Source: Staphylotrichum longicolle (Eukaryota; Ascomycota; Sordariomycetes; Sordariales; Chaetomiaceae). From it: a stretch of 64,000 nucleotides of DNA. A model generated the notes under the pieces. That model was not told where the DNA came from. It worked only from the letters and a program-made list of their open reading frames with translations, and did no database searches. The translations under genes were made by a program, and so were the position numbers. How positions within the stretch are numbered: the first letter of the stretch is position 1; every line of letters starts with the position of its first letter. The stretch lies in contig JAHCVI010000001.1 in assembly GCA_019096155.1 (NCBI GenBank), forward strand, positions 11,470,001 to 11,534,000, written 5' to 3'. Of this stretch, positions 43,995 to 55,557 are shown in pieces.

Positions 43995-46599
43995 CTAAAT
44001 CATGCCCAAATACCGTGTCTCAATCTTCGTCCCCTCGCTCGCCCCCCTCACCCCAATCGTCACCACCTCGCCCGGCACAATATCCACCAAGTTGTCCTCA
44101 AACTTGACCCCGTCGTCCTCGCACTCCAGCGCGACACCCTTGACGGGCACCTCGGCGCTGATCTCGACCGCCGAGAAATCCGCCGTCAGCTGCGCCTTGA
44201 GGGTCTTGGGCTTCTGCAGGTGCAGGTACTTGAGCGGCTCGGGCCAGTTGACGTAGCGGGCAATCTGCCGGCCGTCCTGGACCAGGTACGCCGCCACGAC
44301 CGTCCTGTTCTCCTCGCCCGCGCCCTGCTTGCGCACGGGCACGTCCAGCGCCGCAATCTCGGTCGACCTGTTCTCCGGCAGCAGCTTGGCGGCCGCGACG
44401 GTCTGGCTCGACGTCTCCTCGCCCGTCTCCACGTCCCACCCCTTGAGCACGCAGTCGGCCGTGAGGTCGTCTAGGGTGAGGTTGCTGCCCCACACCTCGA
44501 TCTGGGTGTTGACGTCCACGTTGACCCGCGTGTACTTGTCGCGCGGGTGCGAGTGTGTGCGGCGCGTGATTCCAATGCTGATGGGCGCCATCTCGCGCTT
44601 GACGGTGAAGTAGGCCAGCTTGGGGCGGAGGTAGTAGTCGGCGATACTCCAGCTGGTGACGGGCCAGCAGTCGTTGGTCTGCCAGACGAGGGCGCCGCCG
44701 CAGTACTCGCGGCCCGGGCCGCGCCATTCGCGCTTCCAGAGGCGGTAGGCCGAGGCAAGGCACTCGCCCTGCATGAGCTGCGTGCAGTAGACAAACTGCT
44801 CGAGCGGGTCGGGGGCGTAGCGCATGTTCTCGACGAGGTAGAGGGCGATGCGGCGCTCGTGACCGTCGGCCTTGTTATGGAAGTCGATGGTTGAAGACTG
44901 CGGGTAGCGGTCCGGGTCGTCCTTGCCGAGCGGGAGGAAGGCGTCGATGGTCTTGACGGACGGGAACGCCTCCATGCCGAACTCTGACACGAAGCGGCCG
45001 ACAAGCTTGTCAAAGTTCTGGTACTTCTCCTGCGTGCCGTGCCACACGTTCCATTGGTGGATGTCACCGACGGTGGCGTCGCGGGTGTTGAGGCCGGCAC
45101 CCCAGGGCGAGCCGGGGTGGTAGAAGGTGTTAGGGATCAGGTCAGAGCAGGCGTCGGCGAGCACCTTCTCGTAGATGTAGCGGGCGGGGAAGTCGGTCTT
45201 GAGCCAGCTCTCGGCGTCCTTGTTCTCGTAGTCGTACGTGAGACCCTCGGACTCCTGGTACTGGTAGTCCTCGTTGTTGCCCGCCCAGATGACGATGGAC
45301 GGGTGGTGGCGCAACAGCTTGACGTTCTCGCGGGCCTCGCGGTCGATCGACTCGAGCAGCGCCGGCCAGGCGGGGTAGTTGCCGCAGCCAAACATGAAGT
45401 CCTGCCAGACAAGGATGCCGAGCTCGTCGCAGGCATCGTAGAAGGCCTGCTCCTCGTAGATGCCGCCGCCCCAGACGCGGATCATGAACTGGTTGCCATC
45501 GGCGACCAGCTTGACCCAGTCGTAGTACTTTTGGCGGGTGATGCGGGGGATGAAGTTGTCGGCGGGGATCCAGTCGCTGCCGCCGCAGTAGATGGGGATG
45601 TTGTTGACCTCGAAGAAGAAGCTCGTGCCCGGCTGATCCTGGAGGGGCCGCTGGATGAGCTCGGCCCTGCGCAGGCCGATGCGCTTGGAGATGGTGTCCA
45701 CCTCCTCGTCGCCAGTAATCAGCGTCGCCTTGATGTCGTACAGGGGCTGCTTGCCGTAGCGGATGGGGTACCACAGGGCAGGGTTGTCGATGAGGAACGA
45801 CACGGTGGGCGACCCGGAGCTGGCATCGGCCGTCTCCGAGGCGACCTGCTGGCCGTCGAGCGAGATGTCGAACCGCACCTTGTCGGCCTTGCCCTCGATT
45901 GCGGCCGTCACCTTGGCGTTGGCTCGACTCAGCGACTTGTCGACAACGGTCTCAGCATGGAGGTCGGCGAGGCGGGACTCATAGATCTCGAGGTTGATAG
46001 GGCGCCAGGGGCCGCAGGTCATGAGCATCGGTCCCCAGTCCCAGCCCTGTTGCCGTTAGCATGCGTGGTCGAGTGGCAGACACAAAATAACTTACCCAGT
46101 GGTACTGTGCTTTCCGGACAGCCAGCCGTGATGTGTCGCCGTTCCAGCACCCCCACTTGTGGTCCGGGTACTGCTCCACCAGCTTGCAGCCACGGATGAA
46201 CGCGCTGTCAAAGTCGATGACCAGCTCGTTCTGCTCCTTCAGGACCGAGGTCACGTCCGCCCGCTCAGGGATGAACATGCTGTCCGTCTGGAGAATGGTG
46301 GTGCCGTTGAGCACGACAGTGGCAAAGGTGTCGAGGCCGTCGAAGGCGAGGACGGCCCGGGCGCCCTCAGGGACAGCCTGGGCTGTGAAGGTGGTCTTGT
46401 AGGTCCATTGAGCCTCGCCTACCCACTGCACGTCGAGCTCGTTCTTGCCGATGAAGGCATCCGGGATCAGGCCATGGTGCTGCAGGTCGAGGTGCACGTT
46501 GGTCGGGAACTGGCTGACGGGCAGGAACTGGGAGTCGTCCTTGTCGGCTTGCCTGAACTCCCAGTTCTTGTCCACGGGAATAACGACGCGGGGCGCCAT
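43995..46599 (-). CDS. GH2 beta-mannosidase, intracellular (mndB-like)
   Basis: Exons 46096-46599 and 43995-46046 give about 851 aa; the 49-nt intron interrupts a highly conserved site and splicing restores YHWGWDWGPML. No signal peptide is present, so the enzyme is probably cytosolic (GH2 type B). The acid/base is E427 in WAGNNEDYQY and the nucleophile E523 in SEFGMEAFPS; other substrate-site motifs are IRVWGGGIYEEQAFYDACDE and the late Trp motif GALVWQTNDCWPVTSW. It removes beta-1,4-linked mannose from the non-reducing ends of manno-oligosaccharides imported after mannan digestion. The gene is convergent with xylitol dehydrogenase, another plant-sugar gene; shared regulation is not shown. 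Confidence 0.93.
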
Positions 46600-47755
46600 T
46601 GCGAGAGGAAAGGAGCCCGAGGACTGGAGACGGGAGCGAAGACGGTAGGGGAGGAACGAGGGGCAGACGGCGGGGTCTCTGCACGGCTGCCTAGCTGCTG
46701 AGGGAAGGAACGAGTGCGTCTCACAGACTTGACAGACTCGACTTGGAGGTAGCACAGGTTGAGGAACTGAACGAGATTCTTGCGACCAACACCGGCCTGA
46801 GCCGGCGTCTTATAAGGCCGACAGCCTCGTGTCAGCAGTCCATGTGCAGCTCAGAGCTGCCGGATGGGCGGTTCATGACCGCGGGGCAACCACGCCCGCT
46901 CCCACGAATGGCGTCTCCCATGCAGGAACCCCGGGAGCTCCACTGGGGCCGCCTCAGGGTCGGGATCCCGGGACAGGGTCTGGATCCCGCATCGAATTCC
47001 ATCCAGTGTTAAAGTGCAAGTTGCAATTGCCCGTCCGCCTTGCAATTCTTCCGCTCGTTGCACAATCCGTCCGAAACTCCAGGGCGCGCCCTTCGTCTCT
47101 CGCAGCCCAACCTGCAGTCAGTAAGAGTCCCAACAACGACTCCTCAAAATGCATCTCGCCAACCTCCTGCGATGAAATGCGCCCAAGTCTCGGTTGAATT
47201 CCGGATGTGATCACTAACACATCGAATTTACCCAGCCGCGCTAGCGCGAGAACCTGACCTCGGAGCGTCTCTGTCCGCTCTCAATCGGGCCAAGCCCAGC
47301 GCGACGCCAAGGTCCCAAGCGCGGCGCTGCCACCTCCCGCGGCTGCGGATCGCGTGGGTCCACGCCGACTGCAGGGTGACCCTGTCGTCAAACGCATCGG
47401 CGATATCTCTCTGCACCACCACGTTCGGCCCTGTCGCACCTTGACGCCGGAGGGATCTCGCTCCACCAAACGCTGATCCCGCTGCGCACATGGGCCGAGT
47501 TATCCTGTCAGATGCAGTGATCTCCTGGGGGGTATCAAATCGCAAGAAATCGCTCATTATGCGGTGTCTGAGGAAAGGGGGTCTATCTCCGCCAACTCCG
47601 TGATAGCAAGACGCCTCTGCCTCCTCCAAAATCCACACGCGGCTGCTCTACCCGAGCCTCAGCTCCATTACACTCAACAACGGCCCAGCCGACAAATATT
47701 AGTAATATGGTATCATGAATCGCCCGTCCTGTGCCCCCAAATCGAAAGCCACCCC
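46600..47755. other. Intergenic region
   Basis: About 1.15 kb with the beta-mannosidase promoter (minus strand) and the 3' flank of the Rab4-like gene. No gene recognised; the frames here have no conserved motifs. Confidence 0.4.
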
Positions 47756-48909
47756 TCAGCAGCATCCCTTATTCCTCCTCCTCCCGCTCAACGTGAACAC
47801 CTCCTCCCACTCTCTCAGTCCCTGCCCCGCCCTCCTCCCCCCTCCTCCGCCTCCGGCCCCCAAGCCGACCTCATCCGCCGTGACCGTGCTCTTGATACTC
47901 CCCCCGTCGCTCGCCCCAGCATTCCACATGGCGCCGGCGTCTCCGTACTGGATCCCGCTCATCGGATCGTCCGGATCAATCTCCCCCAGCTCGATCTTGG
48001 TCAAGATCATCCTCGCCAGCCGCCCAAACACCTCGTCGACGCCCTCCCCGCTGAACGCGCTGACCTCCATCGTGACGGGGATCTGCACCGTGCTGGCCCA
48101 CCGGCTCGCCTCGACGGCCGACACCTCCCGCCCGTCCGGCGCGACCGTCGCCTTGAGCTGCGCGCCCAGGCCCGGGTGGATCGTCGACGTGGACGAGTAC
48201 GACGACGGCACGGGCGTGTGCATGCCGCTGCTGGCGTACGACGCCGCCGAGCTGCTGCTGATGATGCTGCTGCCGCTGGGCGTGGGCGGCGGGAGCGTCG
48301 TGTCGACGAGCGGGTCGCCGGCGAGGTCGAGCTTGTTGCCGACGAGGACAAGGGACAGGTTGGGCGAGGCGAGGGCGCGCGCGTCGTTGAGGAAGGGCTG
48401 CAGGGAGGCGAACGAGGTGTGGGAGGTTACGTCGTAGATGAGGATCGCGCCCGCCGCGCCGCGGTAGTAGGACCGCGAGACGGAGCGGAAACGCTCGGTG
48501 CCTGCTGTGTCCCAGAGCTTGGCGAGTGTAAGTCATAGTTCTTTGCCAAAGTGAAAGGGGAGGTGAGGTATGTACCTGGAGTTTTATCCTCTTCCTCCGC
48601 GCGCCCGTGCCGACTTTGATGATCTTGCTCGCAAACTCGACGCCGATTGTTTGCGATGAGAGGACCCGCCACTCGTTTTTTACGAAGCGGTGGAGGAGAC
48701 ACGACCTGGCATGCTGTCAGCGACCCGCGGAGAGTGCCCGCAAGGCGGGAAACTCACTTGCCCGTCCCGCTGGGCCCCAGCAGTATGACCTTTGCCAGGT
48801 AGTCGTACATGCTCCCCAGCTCCTGCTCGCGCACCGTGCCCGTGCTGTCCTCGCTCGTGGCAGAGGACCGCCGGGGGCGCGTCATGCCCGGCAACTCGAA
48901 CCCGCTCAT
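47756..48909 (-). CDS. Rab4-like small GTPase with long insertion
   Basis: Exons 48758-48909, 48576-48705 and 47756-48517 give 347 aa, far longer than the usual 210. G boxes: P loop GPSGTGKSC (45-53), SSQTIGVEFASK, WDTAGTERFRSVSRSYYRGA, LVGNKLDL and a late EVSAFSGEG. Features of switch I/II are those of Rab4/Rab14 (fission-yeast Ypt4). Two oddities: the catalytic Gln of WDTAGQE is Thr, and about 85 Ser/Pro-rich residues separate NKLDL from EVSAFS. The C-terminus ends NKGCC, a double-Cys prenylation site. Rab4 works in endosomal recycling. Low GTPase activity would be expected from the Gln change if no compensation exists. Confidence 0.88.
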
Positions 48910-49509
48910 CCGTCGTCACTGCTGCCAAACGAGGCGGAGAGTTCGGGACTGTGGAGGGCGCTGGCGCTCAGGAGTGTCTTGTCTTTGTACCGCGCTGTCG
49001 CGTCTGGCTGTCGCTCGCAATCGCAAATGACGGCTCGATGTCGCACAGGCTCGTTCGGTTACGCTGCCGCGTGTGGTGTAACAGTGTCTTGTTGGCTGGC
49101 CTCGTCGCGATGCTTGTCGACTTATCTGAGTGGATGTCGCTGGGTCCTGCCTGCAATGACAGGGGGAGACGGAGTCTCGGGGACTTGGGTTGTGGGGTAA
49201 ACACTCAGCCACATGCCAGCCAACTGCGGCGTGGTAATTTCGCGTTTCAAACATCAATGCACGGTTTCAGGCCCGTAAGTTACGGCACCCTGGTCATCGA
49301 GAACCGGGGATCGCTTTTGGAACCGAGGCATCCCATGCACTTCCCCATATTCGGCTGTGGAGTCGCACGGCATTGGCTCCGGGCATTCAGACGGCACGAC
49401 CCGGCAGCATCCAATGTCTTTTGACGGACACATCACTTGACGCCGCATCTCATCTCTTGTCACTCACGCAAAGACACAAACTGTTTCGTCGCATCCCACT
49501 CCCTCCAGG
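48910..49509. promoter_or_regulatory. Divergent promoter of the Rab4-like and SDR genes
   Basis: About 600 bases between divergent starts. Nothing specific recognised. Confidence 0.35.
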
Positions 49510-50353
49510 ATGAAGATCTCCGGACGAACCTTTGTCGTATCAGGCGGGTAAGCTCATGTTGGCCTCCTCTCTCCTCCTTCACCTCACTAACCCATCCCCC
49601 AGCGCCTCCGGCCTCGGCCGCGCCTGCGTCCGCGACATCGTCGCTGCCGGCGGCAACGCCATGATTCTCGACATGAACCAGGAGCAGGGCGCCGAGCTAG
49701 TCGGTCAACTGGGCCCATCAACCCAGTTCCAGGCCTGCGACGTCTCCTCCACGACCTCCATCGCCGACGCCGTGGCCGCCACCCTCTCCTGGATCGCCTC
49801 CACGGGCAAGCCGCTAGGCGGCATCATCCCCGCCGCGGGTGTCGGCTTCCCCGGTCTGATCCTCGACAAGAAGCTCAAGCCCGTCTCCCTCGAGTCCATC
49901 GACCTTGTCCTCTCCATCAACCTGCGCGGCACCCTCGACCTCGTCCGGCAGCTCCTCCCGGCGCTCGCGGCCAGCGAGCCTTCCGGTCCCGACGGCGAGC
50001 GCGGCGTGGTCATCATGGTGGCCAGCGCGGCGGCGTTCGAAGGGCAGATGGGCCAGGTGGCGTACGCGGCGAGCAAGGGCGCGGTGGCGTCCATGACGCT
50101 GCCCATGGCGCGGGACCTGGCGCGGTTCGGCATTCGCGTCGTCACCATTGCGCCGAGCATGTTCGAGTCCAACATGACGGCGCACATGTCGGACAAGGTG
50201 CGGACGGGGCTGCAGAAGGCCATGGAGTTCCCCCCGCGCGCGGGCAAGCCCGAGGAGTTTGCGTCGCTGGTCCGGCAGTCGATTGAGAATTCGATGCTGA
50301 ACGGCGTGGTGATACGGCTGGATGGCGCGACGAGGATGCCGAGTAAGCTGTAG
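49510..50353 (+). CDS. Short-chain dehydrogenase, 3-hydroxyacyl-CoA dehydrogenase type 2-like
   Basis: Exons 49510-49547 and 49603-50353 give 262 aa. The 55-nt intron lies inside the glycine-rich motif, and splicing gives VVSGGASGLGRA (10-20). D36 in ILDMN fits NAD+ use. The catalytic triad is S154, Y167 and K171 in VASAAAFEGQMGQVAYAASK. The end, IENSMLNGVVIRLDGATRM, is typical of the HSD17B10/HADH2 group that oxidises 3-hydroxyacyl-CoA or steroid-like alcohols. The usual NNAG structural motif is replaced by IPAAGVGF. No clear mitochondrial presequence, so the compartment is uncertain. Confidence 0.88.
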
Positions 50354-50838
50354 AGGTTGTGTCATGAGTATGCGAAGGCTGGTTGCGAGTGGTGGCTATT
50401 GTATTCTTAACTACAAACAACCCAAGCATCTAGAGCTGTGGGATTATACAGAAGCGCTGACATGTTGCGGCAACATTGAAATCATACACAGGCCAATCTG
50501 CCCGACGCCCTCAAATGCCGCTAGATCATCTTTTCCCCCCCAGATGCCATGCCGTCTTCGACAACCCGGAGTGACATATCCCACAAATCTCTTGACGGGA
50601 GTGAACCCAAGAATGGAGCTTGAAGTTGAAACGGTTCGCGTATTTGCATAGACCGCTCAATACACATCTCGGACACTACTAACCACTAACACCCGCAAAA
50701 TCAGGCAATGCAAGGATCAAGCCGCATGACAGCATGCGTCCAGGCCCGCCCAGAGCTCTCAGGTAATGCTGTGCACTCCTCATGGCTGACAACCCCCAAA
50801 CTGAGATCACTGTCACAACAACCCAACACACGAGCACC
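50354..50838. other. Convergent 3' region
   Basis: About 480 bases between the ends of two convergent genes; may also contain an undetected final exon of the minus-strand gene. No other feature seen. Confidence 0.35.
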
Positions 50839-52468
50839 CTACCCGCAGTACCTGTCATGCGGCCACTCAGTGTCCTCTTGCCCGCCCCGGGCATATTCAG
50901 GAACATATGAGTCTCTCGGTCGATAGCGATCGGTGTAGCGTAACATGCCGCGGGGCCGCTCCTCCATTTCGCGGCGGCCGCCGGTCTGGTAAGTGTTGGA
51001 CCGCGAGGGTGAAGATTGGTTGTGACGAGGCGAGGGAGAGCGCTCGTGGTAGTCCACTGAATGGCGATGAAGAGGGGGGGAAAGCGAACGGCCACGCCGC
51101 GGCGTCGCAAACAGCTGAGCGGCACGGGCGCCTGCCACCAGGCCCTCAAGAAACATGAGAGAGCTCTCCGGAATTGTATTGCTCACGTGGTCGATGAGAC
51201 GAGCCTGCTCAGCCATGCGGTCAATGTCGCGGTCGCGGTCGCGATGGGCAGGGCGGAAAGCCCAGTCGTCGGCCATTGCCATGCGATGCTCCGTATTCAC
51301 TGGTCGTTGAGTCAAGGCCTTGTGAGCCCGGTCAAGCCAGCTGTCCTCGCGACGCGGTCTGTAATCCGGCGGATAATGATCTGATGCTGGCGGCCACGAC
51401 CGAATTACATTGAGTGCCTTGTTGGCCACAGCGTACTTTGCCTGCTCCTCCGAGGGGTATAGACGGTCGCCCTTGACGATAGCCTGAAGAAGCTTGACGT
51501 CGCACGCAAAGAGCCCCCCCGCCGTCTCGGTCGTGATGAACTGGGGATTGAAGCGGCGAGCCTGGCACGCCTCTGACAGGAGCTGGGTGGGCAGGATGCC
51601 GCACTGAGAACCTGGATTCGGTCTGTACGAGGGAGACGGCGACGTGAAGGGGTCTCGGGCAGGTAGTTGCATTCTCGGATTCGCAGCGGAGTAGGCGTTG
51701 TTGTCTCTCCACGGAACGTCTCGCGGCGGCGGGTCTTGGTTCGGGAAGCGCATGGTCGAGTCGCGCTCACGGCGCCTCGGAATGTTATTTCCGGGGACGA
51801 GACCCAAATGACCCAAAAACACCCTTTTTAGCCTCTCCTCGCGGCTCTGTTGCTCGGAAGGGGCCGGCGTGGTGTGGTGCTCTGTGTCCTCGCTGGTCTC
51901 AGCCAGCTCCCCAGACTCGGTCGACTCGCGAGGAGACAAATCGGCCAACGGGTCAGGTCGGTGGAGAGCGCGCGGAAATGGTGTCGAGTCTGGCAAGGAA
52001 AGGATCTCGTCGGGTGGCTCTATTCGTATGTCAGTTTGTTGATTCGTGATTCGAACAAGCCCCAGTTCACTGACCAAACTCGGCTCCGTTCGTGGTGTTG
52101 TGGGTAGGAGGGCGGAACGGGACTTTGGGAGGTCGAGATGGAATTCTTGGATATTCTGCCGCTGTGGTCAGCCAAAGGTGAGATACTTACGCTTCAAAAC
52201 GCGCGAGTGGTTCGTGTTATCGACTGACCGTGATCGCTTTCTTCGCTCCGGTTGGAAGAACGCAACGGTAAACGGACAGGGTCTTGAAGCGCTGCGAATT
52301 GTCAACAAACAAAATATTCTGATCCCCGGCAGAGACCCGAGTACCATGCTGCCTCCGGTCGAGTTCCGGAAGGATCAAACTGTCCCGCGTCTCGGTGGGT
52401 TCCTGCTTCATTTGCAGACCCCAGGAAGCTTCGTTATCGCTCACTTCTCCGGCTTCCCGGGAGGGCAT
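50839..52468 (-). CDS. dsRBD-like domain protein A (tandem paralogue)
   Basis: A main exon (50839-52019) and an exon 52075-52155 are well supported by phase; a first exon ending at 52345 after Met 52468 is tentative because its intron would be 189 nt. The product is about 461 aa. The middle holds ILPTQLLSEACQARRFNPQF, then FACDVKLLQAIVKGDRLYPS and EEQAKYAVANKALNVIRSW, which follows the alpha-beta-beta-beta-alpha order of a double-stranded RNA-binding domain. The rest is Arg/Asp/Ser-rich: repeated HRDRDRDIDRM, then SLMFLEGLVAGARAAQLFAT and an RS/RD-rich tail. A KQEP motif lies near the start. The neighbour at 53548-55021 shares all these parts in the same order. Function unknown; RNA or protein binding is inference. 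Confidence 0.65.
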
Positions 52469-53547
52469 GGTGGGTCAAGAATTGGAGGTTTGTTTTGTTT
52501 GTGACGCGTGGTGGCCTAGAGCTGTCGCGACCGTTAGTGCGCCTGTGGACAAGATCGAACGCTTGTCGGCTCCTACCGAATGATCTTTGCGGCTATCGAA
52601 TTCGGATGGCAATCAGATGTATGCTGTGTGAAGTAAGGCAACTTACCGCGCTGGCCAGGTGGTGTGTGTTTGGATCAGACCAGTTGTTGGAGCGAACCAC
52701 GGGAGATGAGGGATGGTTTCCAGAAATGACACTCAGAAACTGGCGCGTCGTTGCAAGCAACCACGACCATCAAGCTTGAGAACTGAGCGCTTGACTGCAA
52801 ACCCCATGCAAGTCAGGTCAAAAATGGCAGTGGCGTCACTGCTTGCGACAAAAGTTGGGCAAAGAACTTGACAGCACCTCAGTGTTCGTTCCCTGCCTCC
52901 CATGGGTGCCTTGGGCCCCTCGTCAAATTGACAACGGCGTCGCAACGAAGGGTTATCTCCACCATCCAAAAAGAGCACCTCAACCCAGCATCATAAATGC
53001 CCGCCCACGCAAGCGGCTGACTCAATGATTGTCAAGTATTCCTGCAATGTTTTGAATGGTAAAGAACGTGAGTTGGTACCGACTAGACATAGAACATCGT
53101 TGGCTGGTTGTTCACCAGGGTTTCGTTGTTGTTTCATCTGCCCTCACTCTCTTTATTCTCGGCTGCTCTGGCCGCCTTCCTTGGGCCTTGCTGTGTCTAA
53201 CATGGGGCACTTCTGAACGGCAGGACAGGGAACCATCACACATTTGACATCGCAAAGATCTGCAGGTGTGGGTAGCATCGAGCTACAGTAGTACAAAACC
53301 CTGAGATAACTACTCCACAAAGTTTGAGGACTCCTAAATGCCTCAGATGTTTATATCAATGCTGTTTCTGGCGAGCACAACTGGCTCCGTTGTTTGGTGC
53401 TGTACAGTACTCCGTCTGCTACCTGGTTAGCAACTACTTCGAGAATTGGGGCGTCTTGAGACCAAAGATCATCAGAAACAGAAGACAACAAAGCAAAGAG
53501 ATTGCGTACCGCTCATACATCCGTTACCAAAGCGGTCAGCATCCTGC
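52469..53547. other. Intergenic region between the tandem paralogues
   Basis: About 1.1 kb containing the promoter of paralogue A and the 3' flank of paralogue B. The open frames have no recognisable content. Confidence 0.4.
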
Positions 53548-55021
53548 TCAATGCTGCGGGTTGCCCACAATGGCTCTGGTCTGCCTGACCTCCCTGACCT
53601 GCCCAGCTGGTGCTTGGTGACCGCGGGAACGGCTGGAACCTAAAACCATGTCAGCACCCTGGAATCCGAGCCACGGACCACCCACTCACCCCCAGAGCCA
53701 CGCGAGGGGCTAGGGCGGTAAATGTCGTGGTTCGGGTTGCGGCGGCGCCGGTCACGCCCACGCCGACCTTGGCGATTCACGTCTCTACCCGGACGAAGAG
53801 GGGAGCGCTCGCGGTGCCTGCCAGTGGCAGTCCTCGAAAAGGGGGACTGCGAGCGGGAGATTCGCTCCCGCAAGGACGGGCCAGCAAGGCGGACACCAGC
53901 GGCCAGGCCTTCGAGGAAGGCTCGGGCCGCCTGCGGATCCTCCAATGAAGGATCGGGTATCTCAGTGTCCACGACCTGGCGAAGCTGGTCCAACAGCACT
54001 GCGTGCTCACGGGCGCGCTCGTCACGCGCGTGGGGTGGAATCCGGGCTCTGGCATCGACGCCTGTCATGGTTGTATCCGGAGAGCGGCGCCAGGCTCGGG
54101 TGTCTCGGGGTCCTGTAGACACTGCGTTCCGCGTCGGCTGGGGCTCGCTGCTCGACTTCGGGATTGCCAGTGGCCAACCCCGGGTCTGGACAACACTGAG
54201 GGCCTTCTGCGCAAGCGCAGTCTTGGCCACAAATATGGAGTCATACGCTCGGTCGGTTACAACCGAGTTTCCAAGGAGCTTGACTTCACCCCCGAAAAGC
54301 TTACCACCGGGGAGCGGCTTGAGCTGCCAAGTGGGGTTGAACCCGTGCTTTTGACACCATTCGCTCAGAAGCTGGATTGGTCCGGCGGTCGAACGTCCAG
54401 ACGGACCAGAACGAGGGTTTCCAGCGCCGCGGGAATTGGTGCCGGGGTCATGAGGCTCCATCTTGAGCGGCACGGTAGGAACCGTGTTGGGGCCGGTGGC
54501 AGGGCGAGGCGCCTGCTGAGTGCCTCGCTTCTGGCTGCCGTGGCCGGCCTCGCCGGTGTTCTTCTCACCGAGAGCCGACATCGCGTCTCGAAATCGGTCT
54601 TGGGGGGTGCCCATTGTCGGGGTAGCTCCACCGCGCGTCGTCAGAGTGCCGAGACCCGTGGACGTGACAGAGTTACGGCTTGGGGTGGCGGGCTGGGTTG
54701 TTGGTGCTGCGGCGAGTCCGCGTGGGATAGCAGGGGAGCGTTGAATATCGGCTGTCGCGACTGTACAACGTCAGCGACTAATCATTTGAGACACCCAGAG
54801 ATGAACTTACCTGAGGCTCCACCAGGAAGCCCGTTGAATGTGCGGAAGGGGAGCTTAAAGCCCTCTGTTGTTTGGTCAGCGAAGCTCGATGGCTAGTCGC
54901 AGCGACCCTGCGAACCTTCGGGTTCCTGCTTTATCACAGGCGAACCTGGTCTGCCTCCCGCAATACCCCGCGGGGTGTTCTCTGAATTTTTGGGCTCCTT
55001 CCCGGGCGTCAGAGACTCCAT
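53548..55021 (-). CDS. dsRBD-like domain protein B (tandem paralogue)
   Basis: Four exons fit in phase: 54907-55021, 54811-54864, 53690-54760 and 53548-53639, giving about 443 aa. The last intron has GTGAGT, a GCTGAC branch site and TTTTAG, which favours it over the read-through stop at 53640. After a KQEP motif and KLPFRTFNGLPGGAS come Ser/Pro-rich disorder, then IQLLSEWCQKHGFNPTWQ, KLFGGEVKLLGNSVVTDRAY and VAKTALAQKALSVVQ, a dsRBD-like unit. ARAFLEGLAAGVRLAGPSLR and an Arg/Ser-rich tail follow. Order and motifs match paralogue A, but overall identity is low, so the duplication is old. The first intron is only 42 nt. A transposon starts about 450 bp upstream. Confidence 0.65.
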
Positions 55022-55467
55022 GGTCGCTGTGGTCGGGCGGTGGATGGTGTTGAAGCCCTGCCAGCACGCCGTCAATCTTGCACCCCAGTCGTTATCACGC
55101 GCGTACCCAAGAAGATCAAAAGTCCAAGATACTGAACTAAGTCTGCTTCAGTTGCTGATGGGAATGGAATGAGAGTTTTGGATGCGATTGTTTGCATGTC
55201 GCAATCGGGAAACTGGCATTGCCAGAGCAAGGGCGACTTACCGGGTTGTGTCCATTTTTGGCTGCTGTTTGTTGTCGAGGAGCAGAGAGGAAGGAAAGAG
55301 CGGCAGGACAAGCACTTGAATGTTCAACGAGAAGAACCGGGCCTGCCCGTGCAACGATTTTCTGGAAACTTGAAAGCGATTCTGACTCACAAAAGGCGTG
55401 CCCTTGTGTTTGCACACTGCAGCCATGCCATGCGGATATCCGCCTCTTTCCTTCTTTGTTGGGTCTA
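55022..55467. promoter_or_regulatory. Upstream region of paralogue B, up to the transposon end
   Basis: About 450 bases of gene-free DNA between paralogue B and the transposon terminus. Probably its promoter. Confidence 0.4.
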
Positions 55468-55476
55468 ACGTACATT

Positions 55477-55510
55477 ATAAGCGAGTGTGCAATATAAGCG
55501 AGTGGGCAAT
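55477..55510. repeat. Two tandem 17-bp subterminal repeats of the transposon
   Basis: ATAAGCGAGTGTGCAAT and ATAAGCGAGTGGGCAAT are directly adjacent, one mismatch apart. Subterminal repeats of this kind may be transposase-binding sites. Confidence 0.85.
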
Positions 55511-55557
55511 CCCCTACCCCCTCTATCACTACTATCCTCAATTGCAAAACAACAACA

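Noticed and set aside
45039..46199. 386-codon plus-strand open frame
   Set aside because: Antisense of the beta-mannosidase gene.
53324..53948. Plus-strand open frames between the dsRBD-like paralogues
   Set aside because: They are low-complexity or antisense to paralogue B, whose splice sites and motifs are consistent.
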